NCBI GenBank assembly: GCA_964587915.1
Contig: CAZPMK010000028.1
Location: 1 to 22,092, forward strand
DNA length: 22,092 nt
Direction of reading: 5' to 3'
Origin: CAG-177 sp964587915
GTDB lineage: Bacteria > Bacillota > Clostridia > Oscillospirales > Acutalibacteraceae
Shown here: positions 1 through 8,375 of the stretch, in pieces
Layout: the number at the start of each line of letters is the position of its first letter
How positions within the stretch are numbered: the first letter of the stretch is position 1
Notes under the pieces: generated by a model
The model's input: only the letters and a program-made list of their open reading frames with translations
Databases searched by the model: none
Told to the model about the DNA's origin: nothing
Made by a program: the position numbers and the translations under genes

Positions 1-203
1 CTGTGATTTACTTTGACCCCCTTGCCTAAAGGGGGTCGGGCGAATGTCATTTTGTCATGAGACATTCGCACGGGGGGATATTGAATTTTCAGCGGAAATT
101 CAACCGAAACGGCAATTATATTTTCGCACGGCTACGCCGTGGTGCTACGCACTATCCCTCCACCGCAAGCGGTCCCCCTCCCTTTAGGCAAGGGAGGCGA
201 TTT
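1..203. repeat. MITE-like hairpin-rich dispersed repeat, copy 1
   Basis: This segment matches 21818-22020 base for base in length, with no gaps and 10 mismatches over 203 positions (about 95% identity), in direct orientation. It may extend left of the window. It has terminal inverted repeats: CCCTTGCCTAAAGGG at 19-33 is the exact reverse complement of 180-194. Each terminus also forms its own hairpin (15-23 with 29-37; 177-184 with 190-197). Inside are further hairpins: 40-48 with 61-69, 81-90 with 94-103, 127-132 with 136-141, and 162-166 with 169-173. No transposase is encoded and the short ORF across its right part is not credible. The size and inverted ends fit a non-autonomous MITE or REP-like element; the mobilising enzyme is unknown. 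Confidence 0.85.
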
Positions 204-261
204 GAATCGTGCCTTTAATCTCAAAAACAGCCCTCAGAAATATAGTCGCAATGCGTCGTTT

Positions 262-300
262 AAAAGAAAAAGCCGAGGCGGGGAAGCCTCGGATTTTTCT
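262..300 (-). terminator. Rho-independent terminator of the aldolase operon
   Basis: CCGAGGC at 273-279 pairs with GCCTCGG at 286-292 around a 6-base loop. Read on the minus strand the stem is followed by a T-rich tract (GCTTTTTCTTTTA). It lies about 40 bases past the aldolase stop codon. On the plus strand the stem is followed by ATTTTTCT, so it can work in both directions and may also stop transcription coming from the repeat. Confidence 0.85.
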
Positions 301-338
301 CGTATAAAACGGGGGGACAAAAGATGGTAGTGGTCAAA

Positions 339-1535
339 TTATTTTGATGCCTGTTTTGAATACTTGGCAAGATAAATTACCCTCATAAGCCATGCTTCAA
401 CAGGATTGATTGCCTTTGCCTTGCCGAAAATCTTGGTGCCCAGCAGGGTAAGGCAGCTTTTGCTCATTATCATATCGACCGCCTGTGCATCGCCCTCAAC
501 AGAGCCGCAGCACAACGCTCCCGCATCCTTTACAAGAACGGCATTTCTGCCCTTGAGAGCCTTGGCACATTTTTCGATACTCGCAATTCGGACGGTGGGT
601 CCGCATATCTGAGCAAAATCGTCAAGCAGAGGCTTCATGCCCTTGCCGAGCCGTGATACGGCGGCGACCTCGCTTGAAGTGTTGTGAATTATATAATTGA
701 AAGAGGGATTTGCAAGGTAAACGCTGCGGTGAGCATTTGCCGACGGAGCAAGAGCCGTTTGAGCATCTCCCGTGTTGAGATCCATTGAAGCCACGGAGCC
801 GTCACCCTTATTGGTAAACGTGATTTTTCCGCTGTTTCTGTCGCAAAAACTATTATACAGCAATGTCTCATCAATTTCAACAGTTTTTTTGGATTTTGTC
901 AAGCTGTCCGCAATCTTCGCACAGAAATCGTCCAAAGTGTCTGCTTTTATGTTGAGTTTTTCTTTCGCTTTCGACAAAATGTACTCGGTGCTGAGCTTTT
1001 CGAGAACATTTGCGACTTCAAAAGCCTCGGTGCTGTCCTTGCCGAAGCAAAGAGCACCGTGATGAGCCATGATAACAGCCTTTGAGGGGCTTAAATGAAG
1101 TGCCTTTGTAACGCCCTTACGCAATTTTTTTGTGCCGGGGAGACCGTAAGAGCCGATGATGACTTTATCTCCGATAATTTTTTTCGCTTCGCCCGCAACG
1201 GTATCAATACCGCTTTTGAACGCACTTATAACGGAGGCAACCTTTTGGTGGGTGTGGATAACAAATCCCGCCTCGGGGTACGCCTTGTATACCTCGGCAT
1301 GGACACCCTTTTCGGAGGACGGCTTTACGCCGCCGCTCCATTCGAGGGAATCTATTGCCACTTCAACGATATCATCGGGGGTGAGTCCTATATAGGGCTT
1401 TCCGCTGGGGGTGATGACAAAGGTTTTGTCATCCACGCGGCAGCTTACATTGCCCCATGTTCTTGCGATAAGCCCGCATTCAACGAGCTTTTCGCCCGCT
1501 TCAATGACAAGCTGTTTTGCAGTTAAAACATCCAT
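339..1535 (-). CDS. Tandem class II aldolase/adducin-family protein
   Basis: A 398-residue protein made of two class II aldolase (FucA/RhaD/AraD-type) domains. The N-terminal domain carries the family's metal and catalytic residues in the expected order: E75 in SSEKGVH, H94 and H96 in VIHTHQ, and H158 in AHHGAL, corresponding to FucA Glu73, His92, His94 and His155. The second domain (about 215-398) keeps the fold pattern but reads HNT at 284-286 where HTH is expected and KDAGALCCG where the third His should be, so it is probably non-catalytic. Start: a longer frame begins at 1568, but the ATG at 1535 has GGAGGAA seven bases upstream and avoids overlapping the aminotransferase stop at 1556. 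It is the second gene of an operon with that aminotransferase. Such enzymes cleave or epimerise phospho-sugars or form/cleave C-C bonds; the substrate cannot be read from sequence. Confidence 0.85.
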   Translation of the reverse strand: MDVLTAKQLVIEAGEKLVECGLIARTWGNVSCRVDDKTFVITPSGKPYIGLTPDDIVEVAIDSLEWSGGVKPSSEKGVHAEVYKAYPEAGFVIHTHQKVASVISAFKSGIDTVAGEAKKIIGDKVIIGSYGLPGTKKLRKGVTKALHLSPSKAVIMAHHGALCFGKDSTEAFEVANVLEKLSTEYILSKAKEKLNIKADTLDDFCAKIADSLTKSKKTVEIDETLLYNSFCDRNSGKITFTNKGDGSVASMDLNTGDAQTALAPSANAHRSVYLANPSFNYIIHNTSSEVAAVSRLGKGMKPLLDDFAQICGPTVRIASIEKCAKALKGRNAVLVKDAGALCCGSVEGDAQAVDMIMSKSCLTLLGTKIFGKAKAINPVEAWLMRVIYLAKYSKQASK

Positions 1536-1555
1536 TATGTATTTCCTCCGACTTA

Positions 1556-3031
1556 TCAGCCGAGACAAATGACATTTTCAAATACTCTGTCGAATGCCGC
1601 AAGAGCTTCGTCTATCATTTCGGGAGTGTATGCGGCGCTGGTGTACAGACGGCTGCCTCCAACGGTAACAAGTCCCTCTGCCATGTATGCCGCACCCATG
1701 TGGGTCATTTCCTTCTTGCGTACCGAGGTTGCATTCAGAACGCCGGGGATTTCCCACGGCTTGCTCCAATTGATGGAGAAGTTGAGAGTGCCGACGGTTT
1801 CAAGGTGGCAAATCGAGCCTTGGTTGAACGCAACGAAGGGAAGATTGTGCTTCTTGATAAGCTCCTGAAGACCTGCGGTGATTCTGTCGCCCATGAGTGC
1901 CGCATTGTAGCAAGCATCGGCTTTTTCCATTTCTTCAAGCATGGTGTAGCCGGCAACGCAGCTCAGGGGGTTAGCGGACATGGTGCCGCCGCAGAACGCC
2001 TTTTTAATCTTCTTGCCGGTATCGTCAAGACCTGCACCGAGATACTTCATGTACTCTCTCTTACCGCCGAGTCCGCCCGCTCCGGGGTAGCCGCCTGCGA
2101 TAACCTTGCCGAATACGGTGAGGTCGGGAGAAACATCGAAATAGCCCTGTGCACCGTGCATGCTTACGCGGAATGCGGTAACAACCTCATCAAAGATGAG
2201 AAGTGCGCCGTACTTGCGGCAAAGCTGCTCAACGCCCTTGCAGAAGTTCTTGTCAACGGGTCTTGTGCCGCTCTCGGGGCCTATCGGCTCGAGCATAACA
2301 GCCGCAGTGCCGCCCTTGAGACGGTTTGCCCTGAGCTTTCTTTCAAGGTCGTTCAAATCGCCGGGGAAGAATTCCTCGGTATCCTTGAAGCAGAAAAGGG
2401 GAACGCCCGTTGCCTGAGTCCATTTTGAACCGGGAATACGGATGCCGTAGCCGAGCTGATCGCTCCAGCCGTGGTATGCACCACCCATTTTAAGGATTTT
2501 CTTCTTACCTGTTGCAAGACGGGCAACACGGATTGCCGTCATACAAGCCTCGGTACCCGAACCGAGCATACGGAACATATCGACATTGGGAATGAGGTCG
2601 GCTATCTTCTTGCCGAGCTTATACTCATACTCGTGGAAAAGTCCGGTGGAGGGGCCGCAGGTGTTGAGAAGCTCAATGACCTTTTCGCGTACTGCGGGAG
2701 GATTGCTTCCGAGAACGGTGGGGCCGCCTGCCTGCAAAAAGTCGAAATACTTGTTTCCGTCGATATCATAAAGATATGCACCCTCTGCCTTTGTGAAAAC
2801 AAGGGGGAACGGATGGTTGAATGCAAGATTGTGCTGAACGCCGCCGGGAATAACCTCTTTGGCTTCTGTTATCATTTTCTTTGAAGTTGCACACTTCTTG
2901 TCGAAATAGTTTTCCTCATAGTCCTTGAGGGCTTTGGGGCTGATGGAATAAATAGGCTTCTTGATAAGTGCATCAAGCTCTTTCTGGACAGCCTTCGCAT
3001 CAGGATAATTGATAATTCCGTGATTAGACAT
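1556..3031 (-). CDS. Class III aminotransferase, glutamate-1-semialdehyde aminomutase-like
   Basis: A 491-residue PLP-dependent fold-type I enzyme. Visible motifs: GSGTEA (157-162, phosphate binding), GGAYHGW (183-189), LIFDEVVTAFR (278-288, with D281 expected to contact the pyridine nitrogen), K309 in VFGKVIAGG as the Schiff-base lysine, and GGTMSANPLSC (348-358). It is longer than typical HemL (about 430) because of an N-terminal extension of about 60 residues. No other tetrapyrrole genes are nearby, so a role in haem synthesis is not supported. It more likely acts on an amino-aldehyde or amino-sugar-like substrate processed together with the downstream aldolase. The start is supported by AGGAGG at 3040-3045, eight bases before the ATG, and by a promoter 37 bases upstream. 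Substrate unknown. Confidence 0.85.
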   Translation of the reverse strand: MSNHGIINYPDAKAVQKELDALIKKPIYSISPKALKDYEENYFDKKCATSKKMITEAKEVIPGGVQHNLAFNHPFPLVFTKAEGAYLYDIDGNKYFDFLQAGGPTVLGSNPPAVREKVIELLNTCGPSTGLFHEYEYKLGKKIADLIPNVDMFRMLGSGTEACMTAIRVARLATGKKKILKMGGAYHGWSDQLGYGIRIPGSKWTQATGVPLFCFKDTEEFFPGDLNDLERKLRANRLKGGTAAVMLEPIGPESGTRPVDKNFCKGVEQLCRKYGALLIFDEVVTAFRVSMHGAQGYFDVSPDLTVFGKVIAGGYPGAGGLGGKREYMKYLGAGLDDTGKKIKKAFCGGTMSANPLSCVAGYTMLEEMEKADACYNAALMGDRITAGLQELIKKHNLPFVAFNQGSICHLETVGTLNFSINWSKPWEIPGVLNATSVRKKEMTHMGAAYMAEGLVTVGGSRLYTSAAYTPEMIDEALAAFDRVFENVICLG

Positions 3032-3067
3032 CTTCTTTTCCTCCTAAGAATTTATTTTTCCTTTTAC

Positions 3068-3096
3068 ATTGTAGCACATACGGTTTAATTATTCAA
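3068..3096 (-). promoter_or_regulatory. Sigma-A promoter for the aminotransferase-aldolase operon
   Basis: On the minus strand, -35 TTGAAT (3096-3091), a 17-base spacer, and extended -10 TGC-TACAAT (hexamer 3073-3068). The -35 overlaps the last codons and stop of smc. Transcription should start near 3061, giving a leader of about 30 bases that contains the AGGAGG of the aminotransferase. No terminator is seen between smc and this site, so read-through from smc is also possible. Confidence 0.7.
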
Positions 3097-6000
3097 GACC
3101 GAGTTTTTTCGCCATTTCCGCCGTTTTAAGCTCCAGCAGCTTTGAAACGCCCTCCTCCTGCATCGTGACACCGTAAAGCATATCCGCTTCGTCCATGGTG
3201 CCTCGGCGGTGGGTGATGAGAATGAACTGCGTGCTGCCCGTCATTCCTCTGACATACTGTGCGTAGCGGGTAACGTTTACATCGTCAAGTGCCGCTTCAA
3301 CCTCGTCAAAAATACAGAACGGTGCGGGAGTAACTCGGAGTATCGCAAAGAGAAGTGCGATTGCGGAAAGTCCCTTTTCACCGCCCGAAAGCAGGTCGAT
3401 GTTTTGAACATTCTTTCCGGGGGGCTGAACCCTTATGTTTATGTTGCATTCGAGAACATCCTGCGGGTCATCGAGCACAAGCTCCGCCTTGCCGCCGTCG
3501 AAAAGGTCACGGAAGGTCTCGCCGAAATTGTTGTTGATTCTGCGGAACTGTTCTCTGAAGCGTTCCGCCATTTTTTCGGTCAGCTCGTCGATGAGCTTTA
3601 CAAGCTCCGCCTTGGAGCCCTCGATATCATTGACCTGACCGCTCATGTATTCGTATCTTTCGGAGACCTCCTTGTATTCCTCGACCGCTCCGACGTTTAC
3701 GCTTCCGAGCGAACGAATCTTGCCCTTGATTTCCTGCAAGGTACGCTGTGCCTTGGGAATATCCTCGGGTATGCTTCCGACCTCCTGAGCCTCACGCAAG
3801 GAAAGCTGATATTCATCATACAGCTTGTTTCTCGCCGTTTCAAGCTCCCGCTGCAACGCCTCTCTGCGTTCCTCGAGCCTTGCCACCTCGCCGCCGAGCT
3901 TCTCTCTTTGGGAGGTCATGTCTCGCTCCTTTGTACGCAAAGCAGTGCTGTTTGCCTCCGCCTCGTTGCGTTTTGCGATACGCTGTTCTATTTGTTCCTT
4001 GGTTTGAACCGCCGTTTCTCTCAGACCTGCCGCTTCAAGCTCCAACGACTTGATTTCTTCCTCGGTCTGCTCGCTGTTTTTGAGTATTGCTTCTATCTCC
4101 TCGGAAAGAGAGCCTGCACGGCGGGCGTAAGCCTCTTTCTGTTCGTTGCAAGCGGATATCGTTTCTCTGCAAGCCTCGGCTTCCTTATGCAGGGCAACAA
4201 TTTCAAGATTCAATTCATTTTGAATACGGCTTGACTCCTCACGCAGCTTTTCAAATTCCTCTCTGCGTTCGTCAAGCTCGCCGAGCTTCGCCGCAAGAGC
4301 CTCGCTTTCCGCAGTAAGCCTTGCTATTTCTTCATCGGCTCTCTTTTCTGCCTCATGAGCCTCCTCAATACGGCGTGCCGCTGCGGATTTCTCGGCTTCA
4401 AGCTCATCTATCTGACCGCTTGCGGCGGTGTATCTGTCGCTGACCAGACGCAGCTCGCTCTCCGCACGGATGATTTCCTCCTGCGTTTTTGTAAGCTCCG
4501 CCTCCGATGCATCAAGCTCCGCCTGTACGTTGGCAAGCTCCTCGGAAAGAGTTTTGTATACACTCTGCCTGTCGGCAAGCTGTTTTTCAAGTCCCGAAAC
4601 GGTTTCCTTGAGAGCCTCGATTTCGGAAATTCTGCTCAAAAAGCCCGCTCCCGAGCCTCTTGAACCGCCCGTCATGGAACCGCCGGCGTTGAGCACCTGA
4701 CCGTCAAGGGTGACTATCTTGAAGCGGTAGGAATATTTCTTCGCCATGGAAATTCCGTTGTCGATGCTGTCAACAACCGCCGTTCTGCCGAGCAGGGAGC
4801 CGATGATGTCGGAATATTTTTTGTCATATTCGAGCAGCTTATCCGCCATTGCAATGAAGCCCTCGCATTTTTCGAGTCCGCTTTCGTTGAACGCTCTCGC
4901 CTTGACGGAGGTAAGCGGCAAAAACGTCGCTCTGCCCGCTCTGTTTTCTTTTAAGTAATTTATCGCTCTCTTGGCGGCGTTTTCATCGTCGGTGACGATA
5001 TTCTGAATTGCCGCACCCAACGCCGTTTCAATCGCCGTTGCATATTCCGAGCTTGCTCCGATGAGCTGTGAAACGGTGCCGTGAATGCCTCGGAGTGCTC
5101 CCCTTTTGGCTTCTCTGATGACCTTTTGAACGCTTCCCGCATAGCCGTCAAGGTTCTTTTCAAGGTCGTCAAGCATTTTTATTCGGGCATTCTTTTGATA
5201 TATTTCTAAATTTGCATTTTCAAGCTCTTTACGGAGCTTTTCTGCCTTGCCCGCACGGGTTTCGATTATCATTCTGTAACCGTCAAGGGCGTTTTCATGC
5301 TCCGCCGCCTCGTCTTGCAGCTTTTTAAGGCGTGCCTGTGCCTGTTCTTTTTCGGAGCAAAGGCTTTCGAGCATATCGCTTCGGGAGGTTTTTGCCTCCT
5401 CGATTGCCTCGATTCGTGCCGACAGCTCTCTCGCCGATGAAACAGCCGTTGACCTCTCGACTCTGACATCTGCAAGTCTCATTGCCGCCGCCGCCGATTT
5501 TTCGCCTATCTCCTTGGCTTTTTCGCTGTTCTCGCTGTTTTTGCCGATAAGCTCTCCCAAACGGTTCAGCTCCGCGGCAAGCTCCTCACGCTTTTTGTTT
5601 GCGGCAAGCTCCTTTTGCTCGATTTCAAGCTGTGCCTGCTCGATTTTTTTATCGGTTTCTTCGATGAATTTTTCGCTGTCGCCCATGTCGGCGGTGATTC
5701 TCTCCACGGTCTGTCTGTTGTGCTCGAGAGTACCTCTTTCAACGGCAATTTTACCGTCGATTACCGCCGCCTGCTCCTCGCAGTCCGACACCGCATTTCT
5801 CATTCGCTCGATTTCAAGCGTGATATCCTGACCCTCTTTTATGACCGCCTCGATATCCTCGATGAGCTTTACAAGTGCCGTTTCCGTTTCATCGTACTGT
5901 GCCGCCGCTATGGAGAGCTTATGCTCCTGCTCCTTGAGTCCGTTCGTGGATTTTTCTATAGTATATAACCACAAGCCGATTTCGAGAGTCTTTTTTTCGT

Positions 6001-6661
6001 CGGCAAGTGCAAGGAATTTTATCGCCTTTTCGCTCTGCGTTTTGAGCGGGCCTATTCTGCCCTCAAGCTCTGCGATTATGTCTCTGAGTCTTACAAGATT
6101 TTCCTCCGCCTGTTCGAGACGCCTTGACGCATCGGCTCTGCGGTAACGGAAATGCGATATCCCCGCCGCCTCTTCAAGCATATCTCGTCTTTGGGTTGAA
6201 CGTGCGGAAACAAGGTCGGCTATTCTGCCCTGTCCGACCATGGAATAACCGTCCCTGCCGAGACCCGTATCCATGAAAAGCTCATGAATATCCCTCAGAC
6301 GGCAGGTCTCGCCGTTTATCATGTATTCGCTTTCGCCCGAACGGTAATAACGCCTCGTGACCGCAACCTCATCCTTGTCACAGCCGTTGAGACTTTTATC
6401 CGTATTGTCGAGCCGCAGAGTTACCTCGGCATATCCGAGAGGCTTACGCTGACTCGTTCCGCCGAATATGACGTCCTCCATTTTGGCTCCTCGGAGAGTT
6501 TTTGTCGATTGCTCGCCGAGAACCCAACGTACGGCATCGGAAATATTACTCTTGCCCGAGCCGTTCGGACCGACAACCGCCGTTATTCCTCTGCCGAATT
6601 CCAAAACCGTTTTATCGGGGAAGGATTTGAAGCCCTGCATTTCAAGTGCTTTTAATATCAT
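3089..6661 (-). CDS. smc: Chromosome segregation ATPase SMC
   Basis: A complete 1190-residue bacterial SMC, the core of the SMC-ScpA-ScpB condensin that loads on DNA and helps separate sister chromosomes. Head parts: Walker A GPNGSGKSN at 31-39, the Q-loop region MVGQGRI, the ABC signature LLSGGEKGLSAIALL, and Walker B FCIFDEVEAALDD near the C-terminus. Two long charged coiled coils (Glu/Lys/Ala-rich heptads) surround a hinge at about 500-670 that contains GGSMTGGSRGSG. Length is normal for Firmicutes. It starts 24 bases after the radical SAM gene stop, with only a weak ribosome site (AGGTCAGG), so translation may depend on the upstream gene. scpA, scpB and ftsY are not in the window. Confidence 0.97.
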   Translation of the reverse strand: MILKALEMQGFKSFPDKTVLEFGRGITAVVGPNGSGKSNISDAVRWVLGEQSTKTLRGAKMEDVIFGGTSQRKPLGYAEVTLRLDNTDKSLNGCDKDEVAVTRRYYRSGESEYMINGETCRLRDIHELFMDTGLGRDGYSMVGQGRIADLVSARSTQRRDMLEEAAGISHFRYRRADASRRLEQAEENLVRLRDIIAELEGRIGPLKTQSEKAIKFLALADEKKTLEIGLWLYTIEKSTNGLKEQEHKLSIAAAQYDETETALVKLIEDIEAVIKEGQDITLEIERMRNAVSDCEEQAAVIDGKIAVERGTLEHNRQTVERITADMGDSEKFIEETDKKIEQAQLEIEQKELAANKKREELAAELNRLGELIGKNSENSEKAKEIGEKSAAAAMRLADVRVERSTAVSSARELSARIEAIEEAKTSRSDMLESLCSEKEQAQARLKKLQDEAAEHENALDGYRMIIETRAGKAEKLRKELENANLEIYQKNARIKMLDDLEKNLDGYAGSVQKVIREAKRGALRGIHGTVSQLIGASSEYATAIETALGAAIQNIVTDDENAAKRAINYLKENRAGRATFLPLTSVKARAFNESGLEKCEGFIAMADKLLEYDKKYSDIIGSLLGRTAVVDSIDNGISMAKKYSYRFKIVTLDGQVLNAGGSMTGGSRGSGAGFLSRISEIEALKETVSGLEKQLADRQSVYKTLSEELANVQAELDASEAELTKTQEEIIRAESELRLVSDRYTAASGQIDELEAEKSAAARRIEEAHEAEKRADEEIARLTAESEALAAKLGELDERREEFEKLREESSRIQNELNLEIVALHKEAEACRETISACNEQKEAYARRAGSLSEEIEAILKNSEQTEEEIKSLELEAAGLRETAVQTKEQIEQRIAKRNEAEANSTALRTKERDMTSQREKLGGEVARLEERREALQRELETARNKLYDEYQLSLREAQEVGSIPEDIPKAQRTLQEIKGKIRSLGSVNVGAVEEYKEVSERYEYMSGQVNDIEGSKAELVKLIDELTEKMAERFREQFRRINNNFGETFRDLFDGGKAELVLDDPQDVLECNINIRVQPPGKNVQNIDLLSGGEKGLSAIALLFAILRVTPAPFCIFDEVEAALDDVNVTRYAQYVRGMTGSTQFILITHRRGTMDEADMLYGVTMQEEGVSKLLELKTAEMAKKLGLE

Positions 6662-6685
6662 TTGATTACCTGACCTTTACCGCCC

Positions 6686-7690
6686 TCACTGTCGGGGCGT
6701 GATTTCAACTTCGTATTTTTTAAGTCCCTCACGGCGTTCCACCGTACACTCGTAGCCTCTTTCGGCAAGAGCGGAGAGGTTGCATTTTCGCTGACCCGTC
6801 ATCTTTGAAACGGCATCGGGGGCAACAAAAAGCGTGTATCTGCCTTTTTCTTTATTATTAAGCTCTTCGAGCACCGCATTGAGATAAATGCGTCCCTCGC
6901 AAAGCTCTCGGAGAGCGGGATGATAAGCTCCGCCGTAAAAGCCGTCCTCCACTCCGCCGCCCGAATGCAGACCTACCCGAATCACCCTTATGCCCGCATT
7001 CTCAAACATCGGAATCAGCCTCGCACAAAGCTCCACCGCCTCGGGTACTCCCTCGGGGACAAATTCTCCGCTTTCCGCAAGAGCACAAAGCCGTGTTCCT
7101 TTAAGCACCACCGTGGGATATATCCGCACCGTGTCGGGCTTCATTCGTATGATTTTTTCCGCAGTTTCAACGCTGTCCGCCGCCGTCGAGCCGTACAGAC
7201 CCGTCATCATTTGCAGTCCCGTTTCAAAGCCGTACTCTTTCAGAAGGGAATGTGCCTGCTCAACCTGACGTGCCGTGTGACCTCGCTCGTTGAGTGCAAG
7301 CACCCTGTCATCAAGGCTCTGTGCTCCAAGCTCCACCGCCGTCACGCCGTATCGCTTCAGAATTTCGCAGATTTCTCGGTCTATTCCGTCGGGGCGTGTG
7401 GAAAGTCTTATTCCTTTGAATATTCCTTTTTCGATATATTCATATGCCGCTTCGAGCAGGGATATCATGTATCCGCGTTCCACCATTGTAAAGCTGCCGC
7501 CGAAAAAGGCTATTTCTCCGCCCGACGCCTCACTTTGAGACAGGGAACGCATCGCCGTTTGTGCCGCCTCATGAACCTCCTGCGGTGTTATCTCCTTTTG
7601 ACTGCCCGAGATACTCCGCTGATTGCAGAACGAGCACATATGCGGACAGCCCTTGTGGACAACGAACAACGCAACGTTTATATGCTTCAT
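6686..7690 (-). CDS. Elp3-like radical SAM protein
   Basis: A 334-residue radical SAM enzyme. Cys15, Cys19 and Cys22 in KGCPHMCSFCNQ form the CxxxCxxC motif for the 4Fe-4S cluster, and GGSFTMVERG is the glycine-rich SAM-contact region. The later part (TGLYGS; TVRIYPTVVLKGTRL) resembles the Elp3/COG1243-type radical SAM domain followed by its C-terminal extension. There is no GNAT acetyltransferase domain, so it is not a full Elp3. Proteins of this type are common between rnc and smc in Clostridia, and their substrate is not established; a tRNA modification role is only suggested by homology. Its ATG overlaps the rnc stop (ATGA, 7687-7690), indicating translational coupling. Confidence 0.85.
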   Translation of the reverse strand: MKHINVALFVVHKGCPHMCSFCNQRSISGSQKEITPQEVHEAAQTAMRSLSQSEASGGEIAFFGGSFTMVERGYMISLLEAAYEYIEKGIFKGIRLSTRPDGIDREICEILKRYGVTAVELGAQSLDDRVLALNERGHTARQVEQAHSLLKEYGFETGLQMMTGLYGSTAADSVETAEKIIRMKPDTVRIYPTVVLKGTRLCALAESGEFVPEGVPEAVELCARLIPMFENAGIRVIRVGLHSGGGVEDGFYGGAYHPALRELCEGRIYLNAVLEELNNKEKGRYTLFVAPDAVSKMTGQRKCNLSALAERGYECTVERREGLKKYEVEITPRQ

Positions 7691-8364
7691 TTTATGCCCA
7701 TCAGCTCCAACGCTTCCTTTGCGGCGTGCTGCTCCGCCAGCTTCTTGCTCCTGCCCGTGCCCTTGCCGATAACGTTGCTGTTAAGATGTACTTCAACGGT
7801 AAAGCACTTGGCGTGGTCGGGGCCGCTTTCGCCGGTCAAAACATATTCGATATGCTCCTCGGGATTGCGTTGAATCACCTCTTGGAGAAGCGTTTTATAG
7901 TCGTTTGTTTCTTTTATGGTATCATTTCTTGCAACGAATCTCAAAGCCAGCTTCGCCGCTTCTTCAATTCCGCCGTCAAGATATACCGCCGCCAGCACCG
8001 CTTCAAAGGCATCGGCAAGAATCGACGGCTTATCTCTGCCGCCCATTCTGATTTCGCCCTTGCCCAAAAGCAGAGCAGAGCCGATATCAAGCTCCCTTGC
8101 AAAAACGCACAACGCACTTTCGCACACCTTTGCGGCACGGTGCTTCGTCAATTCACCCTCGGGAAAATCGTAATTTCTGTAGAGATATCCCGCCGACACA
8201 AAGCCGAGAACGGAATCCCCGAGAAATTCGAGCCGCTCGTTGCAGACCGTTGTGCTTCCCTTTTCGTGGGCGTAGGATGAATGGGTCAACGCCGTTTTCA
8301 AAAGAGAGATATCCTTAAAATGATATCCGAGATTATTTTGTAATGCTTCCAGCTTTTCGTCCAT
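7687..8364 (-). CDS. rnc: Ribonuclease III
   Basis: A 225-residue RNase III that cleaves double-stranded RNA, including rRNA precursors. The catalytic domain has the signature ERLEFLGDSVLG at 43-54 (E46, D50) and the second acidic patch ADAFEAVLAAVYLDGG further on. The C-terminal double-stranded RNA-binding domain starts about residue 153 (DYKTLLQEVIQR) and ends with KKLAEQHAAKEALELM. The length is standard. A ribosome site (AAGGA) precedes the ATG. It sits between the ACP-like gene (11-base gap) and the radical SAM gene (4-base overlap), the usual rnc-smc neighbourhood. Confidence 0.97.
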   Translation of the reverse strand: MDEKLEALQNNLGYHFKDISLLKTALTHSSYAHEKGSTTVCNERLEFLGDSVLGFVSAGYLYRNYDFPEGELTKHRAAKVCESALCVFARELDIGSALLLGKGEIRMGGRDKPSILADAFEAVLAAVYLDGGIEEAAKLALRFVARNDTIKETNDYKTLLQEVIQRNPEEHIEYVLTGESGPDHAKCFTVEVHLNSNVIGKGTGRSKKLAEQHAAKEALELMGIK

Positions 8365-8375
8365 AGCGTACTTCC

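Noticed and set aside
1..203. CRISPR array or tRNA-like element
   Set aside because: There are no regularly spaced repeats with unique spacers and no cloverleaf with an anticodon; the hairpins are nested within one element that has inverted ends.
139..330. 63-codon frame starting in repeat copy 1
   Set aside because: Low-complexity product crossing from the repeat into the terminator hairpin; no ribosome site.
1517..2428. 303-codon open frame on the plus strand across the aminotransferase and aldolase
   Set aside because: It is antisense to two genes with clear family motifs, its product matches no family I know, and it starts without a ribosome site. It is a codon-bias shadow.
1556..3031. 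True haem-pathway HemL
   Set aside because: The motifs are those of the GSA-aminotransferase group, but the 60-residue extension, the aldolase partner and the lack of other tetrapyrrole genes do not support haem synthesis.
3209..4234. 341-codon plus-strand frame inside smc
   Set aside because: Antisense to the SMC C-terminal coiled coil and head, with no domain features; repetitive Glu/Leu/Ala codons on the other strand leave the frame open.
6920..7873. 317-codon plus-strand frame opposite the radical SAM gene and rnc
   Set aside because: Antisense to genes with catalytic motifs; it has no start signal and no recognisable domain.
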